A program made the translations under genes and the position numbers. The notes below the pieces were generated by a model. The model worked only from the letters and a program-made list of their open reading frames with translations, searched no databases and was not told the DNA's origin. From Ampelocalamus luodianensis (lineage: Eukaryota > Streptophyta > Magnoliopsida > Poales > Poaceae): DNA of 64,000 bases. The stretch spans positions 8,561,001 through 8,625,000 of the forward strand of contig CM070629.1 of NCBI GenBank assembly GCA_036346255.1, given 5' to 3'. This document shows, piece after piece, positions 58,754 to 64,000 of this stretch (positions within the stretch are counted from its first letter, which is position 1; each line of letters opens with the position of its first letter).

Positions 58754-61700
58754 ATGCCTACCCATCTCATACTGTCCATGGCCATCGTCGCCGTCGCACT
58801 GCTCGCGCCCCGCGCCGCGGGATACCCGTGGCCAGTTTGCGGCACGACCGGCAACTTCGCGGCCAAAAGCAAGTACCTGACGAACCTAGAGCTCATCGCC
58901 GCCACCCTGCCTAATAACGCCTCCATGTCCCCGGACCTCTTCGCCACCGCCAAGGACGTCGGTGCCATCCCGTTGCAGGTCTCGGCCCTCGCGCTCTGCC
59001 GCGGCGACGCCAACGCCACGTCCTGCTTCAGCTGCCTCACCCAGGCCTTCAGCGACCTGCCGAACGCGTGCGCCTACAACAAGGACGCCACAATCTACTA
59101 CGACTCCTGCATGCTCCACTACTCCAACATCCACTTCCTCTCCGTCGACGACTCCGGAACGCCCGTGACGTACCGCTACGCCAGCAAGGCAAATGTCACG
59201 TCGGAGCCGGACCGGTTCAGCCGCGTCGTGGCCACGCTCGTGAACGCCACCGCCGACTACGCCGCGTACAACTCCACGCGGCGGTACGGATCTGGGGAGG
59301 CCGACTTCAACCAGGAGTTCCCCGAGGTGTACAGCTGGGCGCAGTGCACGCCGGACTTGACACCGGCGCGGTGCCGGCAGTGCCTCGCCCGGAACATAGC
59401 ACTACTTGTGCAGTTGTACCCGTACAGTATCGGAGCCAGGATTCTCGGGGTCAGGTGCACCGTCCGGTACGAGACCCAGCCCTTCTACGTTGGTCCGGTG
59501 ATGGTGCGGCCGGCAGAGGCATCACCGAGCTCTGGAGCACCGGCACCGGCACTAGCACCGTCACCAGCACCGGCGCCGGCGCCGGCGCTTGCTGTGGTGC
59601 CCACGGCTAATGTGACACCGGCGGCTGCCGGAGGAGGTGAGTCAAATCGTAATATTTCATCGTAGTTTGTGTAACATACCAAACATATACTGATCGATAT
59701 ACACATCACACGCGTTACCAGTACTTTGTGGTCCGTATAGACCCTGTGCATAGTAATAGTAAAAATTACGAGGACTGCTAGTTTACGGTTGCCCTCAAGG
59801 TTACTTCGGGAAACGTTTCTTGCGGACGCTCCCTAAGATCGACACGTGGGCACCCGACGACCCTCAGGCAGGCACTCAGGCTTCCCGACGACCGACGACC
59901 GACGACCCCTTTCCGGTCTGCTTCCCATCAAAACTCCGCGCGAGCTGCCTCCAAATAACAAAGTTCCATCTATAACTTAAACTTTAAATTCGAAGTAATA
60001 AAACTTCTAATACGAGAAAAAAAAATCAAACTTTCAACCAAAAAAAATTAGAAAACATTCAGATTCGGACCTTCCAACTTGGATTCAAAAGGTTTCGTTT
60101 TGAGATTCGAACTTTTAAATGCGGGAAATTTCAACTGAGATTCGAAAAAAATCATTTCGGGAACTTCCAAATTGACATTGAAAAACTTTCAATTAAAAAA
60201 ATTCATCTCAAACCTGAATTTGGGGGGCGGTGGATGAAACATGAGGATGTGCGCGAGCTTTTGCATCATGGTCGTCTTCCCTTCATGATGACGAGGACGG
60301 CGGTGCCTCGGCGCCTCCCCTTCACGGCGGAACGCCAGCGGCGGCGCCGTGCAGCTAGATCCAGCGGCGAGTTTAGGGATTGGTGCGGTCGCACGGCGGC
60401 GGCGCGCATGGCAGATGGGAGGAGCTGCGCGGCGGCTCCAGCGGCGGCGAGTGGAGTGCGTCGGTGTGCGAGGAGAATGAGGGAGAGTGGTGGGCGGGTG
60501 GGGAGAGTGAGTGCGTGCGTCGCTGGCGAGAAATCCTTCGTCCACGCGTCACGCAACGGGATCTGTCCGTGAGAAGCAAAGTTTACGGGGAACCGTAAAC
60601 TAGCAAAATCTAAAAATTATCATGCGGCTTGCGCAACCGGTTGACCGTGACGGAAATTTTTTTCGTGCGCGTGAGAGTTATGAATGATCTATACTGACGT
60701 AATATCAACGTACGCGCGCGCGCACATGGGATATACATTAGCCTAGCTGTGTCATTTGGAGAGCCGTTTAGAAATCATTTAGTATTACCAAGAAAGGTAC
60801 CCGGCCCTTCTGTCCCTAAATAAGTGTCGGTTTAGACTTTAAATTCTAAAAAGTCTAACTTTGACGATCGATTTCTATAAATATACCGGTAAAACTTCAA
60901 AAGATGATTAAAAGATTACGAAAGTACTTTTGATTGATGGCAACTGTGTGTTATATGATTTTTATATAACCAAGTAGTTACAGTATCACACATGATCGAG
61001 TGGTTAAAATTTCTAAAGTTTAACTGATATTTAGCGATGGAGAGGGTAGGGTTTGTCATTTTCAGTGTGATTCAAATGAGCCCCTCCTCACCTCTGTTGG
61101 ATTGTGATCCACTAATCACAGGCAGCACAGAGGGATGGACTGGTCGAGCGGCCCGTCACATTTCTCGGCCTTTTCCTAGGCTACCCTTCCTTTGCCACTT
61201 AATGTAAGGCACATGAAGAAGTTACCTGATAGAATACTGTCTTCTTCCGTGAAAGGCAGCGAGGGCCTGTATTTTTAGCGAGGGCCTGTATTTTTCCTCT
61301 TGTGCAGCTCTTAGTAGCCCACCCACAGGCCACATCATACTGTTCTAGCTACTACCTGTATCAACACATATTTATTCAGTTTCCTGGGTATTAGAAGAAC
61401 ACACCAATGTAGATTATATATGTATTATTTCAGTTGAAATATAACTTTGTGATACTCTAATTTCAAATAAATAACTTTGTGATACTAATTTGACCTGACA
61501 TTTTTCTTCCCACATTGGTTAATTCACAGGGAGAAAGTACAGTGTTCCTGGCATGGTTCTTATAATTCTGCTGCCTACTATAGCAGCCTTAAACCTTATT
61601 GCTTTCCTCTGTTTCTGGAGGAGGAGAAGGCCACCAACAAACGCAAAGCAGCCACGTATGTCCTGCAAAATTCTGTAATTTACAGCGCGAAACATTTCAA

Positions 61701-63121
61701 GGGACCTAAAAAGAATGACTTATATTTGAACAGATCCCAGCTATTCCACTGAAGCAGAGGACATTGAAAGTGTAGACTCGTTGCTGATCGACATTTCTAC
61801 TTTGCGAGCTGCAACTGGGGATTTTGCAGAGCAACAAGCTTGGTGAAGGCGGATTTGGTGCTGTGTACAAGGTACTGAACAAACATATCTTACAATGAAA
61901 TTTTGATAATTGAGCTTAGCGTTGGTTCGAACGAATTGCACAGGGTACTCTCCCAAACGGCGATGAAATAGCAGTGAAGAGACTGTCAAAGAGCTCAACA
62001 CAAGGAGTGGAAGAGCTGAAGAATGAGCTCGCTTTGGTTGCGAAGCTGAAGCACAAGAATCTTGTCAGGCTTGTTGGAGTCTGCTTGGAGCAACAGGAGA
62101 GGCTGCTCGTCTACGAGTTCGTTCCTAACCGGAGCCTCGACCTGATCCTTTCGGTACTAATTGAGCCACGTTCAACTCAATTCTCGCCTCTATTTTATCT
62201 GCAAAGCTTGATATCGTCACATTAATCTCTACAACATTCTTGATGATGAATGTCAGACACTGAGAAACGCGAGCAACTGGATTGGGAGAGGAGGTACAAG
62301 ATCATAAACGGAATCGCTCGAGGTCTGCAATACCTCCATGAAGACTCTCAGCTCAAAGTAGTCCATCGCGATCTCAAAGCGAGCAACATCTTGCTGGATA
62401 CGAACATGAACCCGAAGATTTCAGACTTTGGCCTCGCGAGGATTTTCGGGCGAGACCAGACCCAGGGTGTCACCAACCGTGTCGTCGGCACATAGTCAGT
62501 ACCATGACACATAGTCTAGTCCAAGTAGTAACCGTTCAATCATCCAGTAGGTAACTAACTGTGACCTTATCTTGTTGTTTCAGTGGATACATGGCGCCGG
62601 AGTACGTGATGCGTGGGAACTACTCTGTCAAATCGGACGCGTTCAGCTTCGGCGTCATGGTTCTGGAGATCGTGACGGGAAGGAAGAACAACGACTGCTA
62701 CAACTCCCGGCAATCTGAAGATCTCTTGACTACGGTAACTGCTTAATTACTATCTGAATATCTGATCACTATTATTACTAGAGAAGAGCACGTCACACAG
62801 TGCAGTTTTGGCTCATGGCTACTACGAATGTCGCAGATATGGGAGCACTGGACGGCCGGAACGGTGTCGGAGATGGTAGAGCCGTGCATGAATGGCAGTT
62901 TCTCCGAGAGCGACGTGCTGAGATGTATCCACATAGGGCTTCTGTGCGTTCAGGGCAACCCGGCGGACCGGCCGGTGATGTCGTCGGTCGTCATGATGCT
63001 CGGCAGCGACACCGTCTCTCTCCAGGCCCCGTCCAAGCCGGCGTTCTACGCCAGGAACGGCGGTGCCAACTCCGGCGTCGCGTCCGGCGTGTCGATCGCG
63101 TCGGTGCAGGGCCGGTCGTAG
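58754..63121 (+). pseudogene. CRK receptor-like kinase copy C, indels in exons 3 and 4
   Basis: Exons: 58,754-59,636; 61,530-61,655; 61,734-61,871; 61,944-62,153; 62,257-62,494; 62,584-62,734; 62,837-63,121. Exon 1 is intact and nearly identical to copy B (two DUF26 motifs). Exon 3 lacks 2 bp (GCAGAGCAAC against GCAGAGAGCAAC in A and B), giving a TGA a few codons later, right at the kinase glycine loop. Exon 4 lacks one T (CCTTTCGG against CCTTTTCGG near 62,150). The two changes together restore the frame for exons 5-7, which keep HRDLKASN, DFGLAR and an intact exon 6. As read it could make only a secreted or membrane DUF26 protein without a kinase. Confidence 0.85.
59777..60604. mobile_element. 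foldback element with GC-rich core in CRK-C intron 1
   Basis: Same element and insertion point as 42,308-43,149, with identical terminal inverted repeats. It is slightly shorter, mainly through a deletion of about 15 bp near 60,503. It therefore inserted before units B and C separated. Confidence 0.6.
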
Positions 63122-63404
63122 AGAGTCCGTAACAAGTTCAGTTACCAAGTATAATGTCTCGGCCCTAAAGAGGGTGTTTGGAATCCGTGATTAGCTTCTA
63201 TTAGCATGTACAATGCATTGTACTTAAAGATATGTTTAGTAAATAAAAACTGATTTTTTTTGCCACATAGGGTAGATAAGATGCTTATTTTGTAGCATCG
63301 ATATTTAATAGGTGCCTATGTATATACCTATATCTAATAAAAATAATAATACAACCATCTAAGCATTTACAAAAGAGATTGTTGCATTGGAGGTTATATG
63401 AGTA

Positions 63405-64000
63405 CACTACAACAAAATAGTCTACTAGAGTCGTTTTTATTTAAACGCTTTTTATTGCGTCTCTACGCCCAGAAACAGATAGCACATAAAGACATTTCTC
63501 GAGACGTTCTAGAATATGTCGCAACATTTAGAGCCCAACCCATTTAGAAAACACTAACCCCACTAAGCTCACCCGTTAGCCTCACCCCTCCGCTCAAATT
63601 CGTTCGTCCTCTCACCTCCCCCACAGCCTCTTCCAGTCTTCCACCATCTGGCCGCGCCGCCGCCTCCTAACACCTCCCAGACGTCTCCTCCACCTCACCT
63701 TGGCCTGCTCCCATCTCCCCACGCCTCCTCCACCTCGCGTTGGTCCGGCGACTCGGTGGTGCTTGGCGGCGTTCGGCAATAGACTGCTTGGTTGCTTGAC
63801 GACGCCCACTCTCTGTAACATCCTCCCCTCTTCTCTCTCCCCCTTCCGTCGACCAGCGTTGACCCCAGCGCCGTCAACCCTGTGCGGCGCGTCGCCTCCC
63901 CCACCAACTCGTCCTCGCCGGGCCCCATTGCGCCAGTGCCCGTCCTCGCCGCTCGCGACTGCCCCTGCCCCGCCGTCGCCTCCCCCACCTACTCCACTAC
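63405..64000. mobile_element. left end of a CACTA element running off the window
   Basis: CACTACAACAAAATAG begins at 63,405 exactly where unit C stops matching unit A (A: GAGTACATGATGATA; C: GAGTA then CACTA). This fits a CACTA terminus with a GTA-type 3-bp duplication. The following 130 bp is AT-rich with ACG/CGT-containing repeats, then GC-rich DNA (63,540-64,000) with low-complexity ORFs that I do not recognise. The other end is outside the window. Confidence 0.65.

Larger units (their letters stand above)
58164..63404. repeat. CRK tandem unit C
   Basis: Starts with the right TTTAT duplication of the gypsy insertion and continues TTTCGAAAAAGAGGC, collinear with 40,697 onward in unit B. 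B and C are nearly identical, including the foldback element in intron 1. It ends at the CACTA terminus at 63,405. Confidence 0.85.

Overview
This window looks like plant nuclear DNA, almost certainly from a grass (inferred, possibly panicoid). The signs are GT-AG split genes, GC-rich coding exons beside AT-rich introns, and dense nested transposons of grass type. These include PIF/Harbinger with Tourist MITEs, hAT, CACTA, Stowaway MITEs, an L1-type LINE and Ty3/gypsy elements primed by initiator-Met tRNA. There are no prokaryotic operons, CRISPR arrays or rRNA genes.

Layout. 1-14,400 is transposon territory. A PIF/Harbinger element (412-4892, TTA target duplications) carries decayed ORF1 and transposase genes. 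A degraded hAT transposase (about 6590-11,228) is split by a 2.9-kb gypsy solo LTR (7862-10,803, ATCAA duplications). A second, unrelated solo LTR lies at 12,468-14,367 (GGGAT duplications). 15,114-19,271 is an apparently intact GH17 beta-1,3-glucanase gene with a C-terminal X8/CBM43 domain. Its second intron holds a Tourist MITE, a LINE tail and a duplicated X8 exon that has lost its splice acceptor. 19,806-21,235 is a CACTA element. From inside that element to inside the last exon of a receptor kinase gene, a 5.16-kb segment is tandemly duplicated (21,002-26,158 and 26,159-31,322).

31,100-63,121 is a cysteine-rich receptor-like kinase (CRK, DUF26) cluster. One gene on the minus strand (31,100-34,124) can be spliced into an uninterrupted 674-codon frame. 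Three related copies lie on the plus strand (35,713-39,474; 41,285-45,682; 58,754-63,121) in tandem units of about 5.5-6 kb. Each plus-strand copy has a different frame break, and the 5' end of a further copy remains at 34,549. A full-length 11.5-kb Ty3/gypsy chromovirus-like element (46,650-58,163, TTTAT duplications) sits exactly between the second and third copies. Its empty site is preserved near 40,697, behind the first copy. Another CACTA terminus begins at 63,405 and runs off the window.

How it fits together. The host genes (CRKs and a beta-1,3-glucanase) are of types often linked to apoplastic signalling and defence, but nothing here shows they work as one pathway. The main story is tandem gene duplication followed by transposon insertion and decay. 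One caution applies throughout: differences between near-identical copies fall repeatedly at CAG/CTG trinucleotides and homopolymers. Some apparent frameshifts may therefore be base-calling or assembly errors rather than real mutations.
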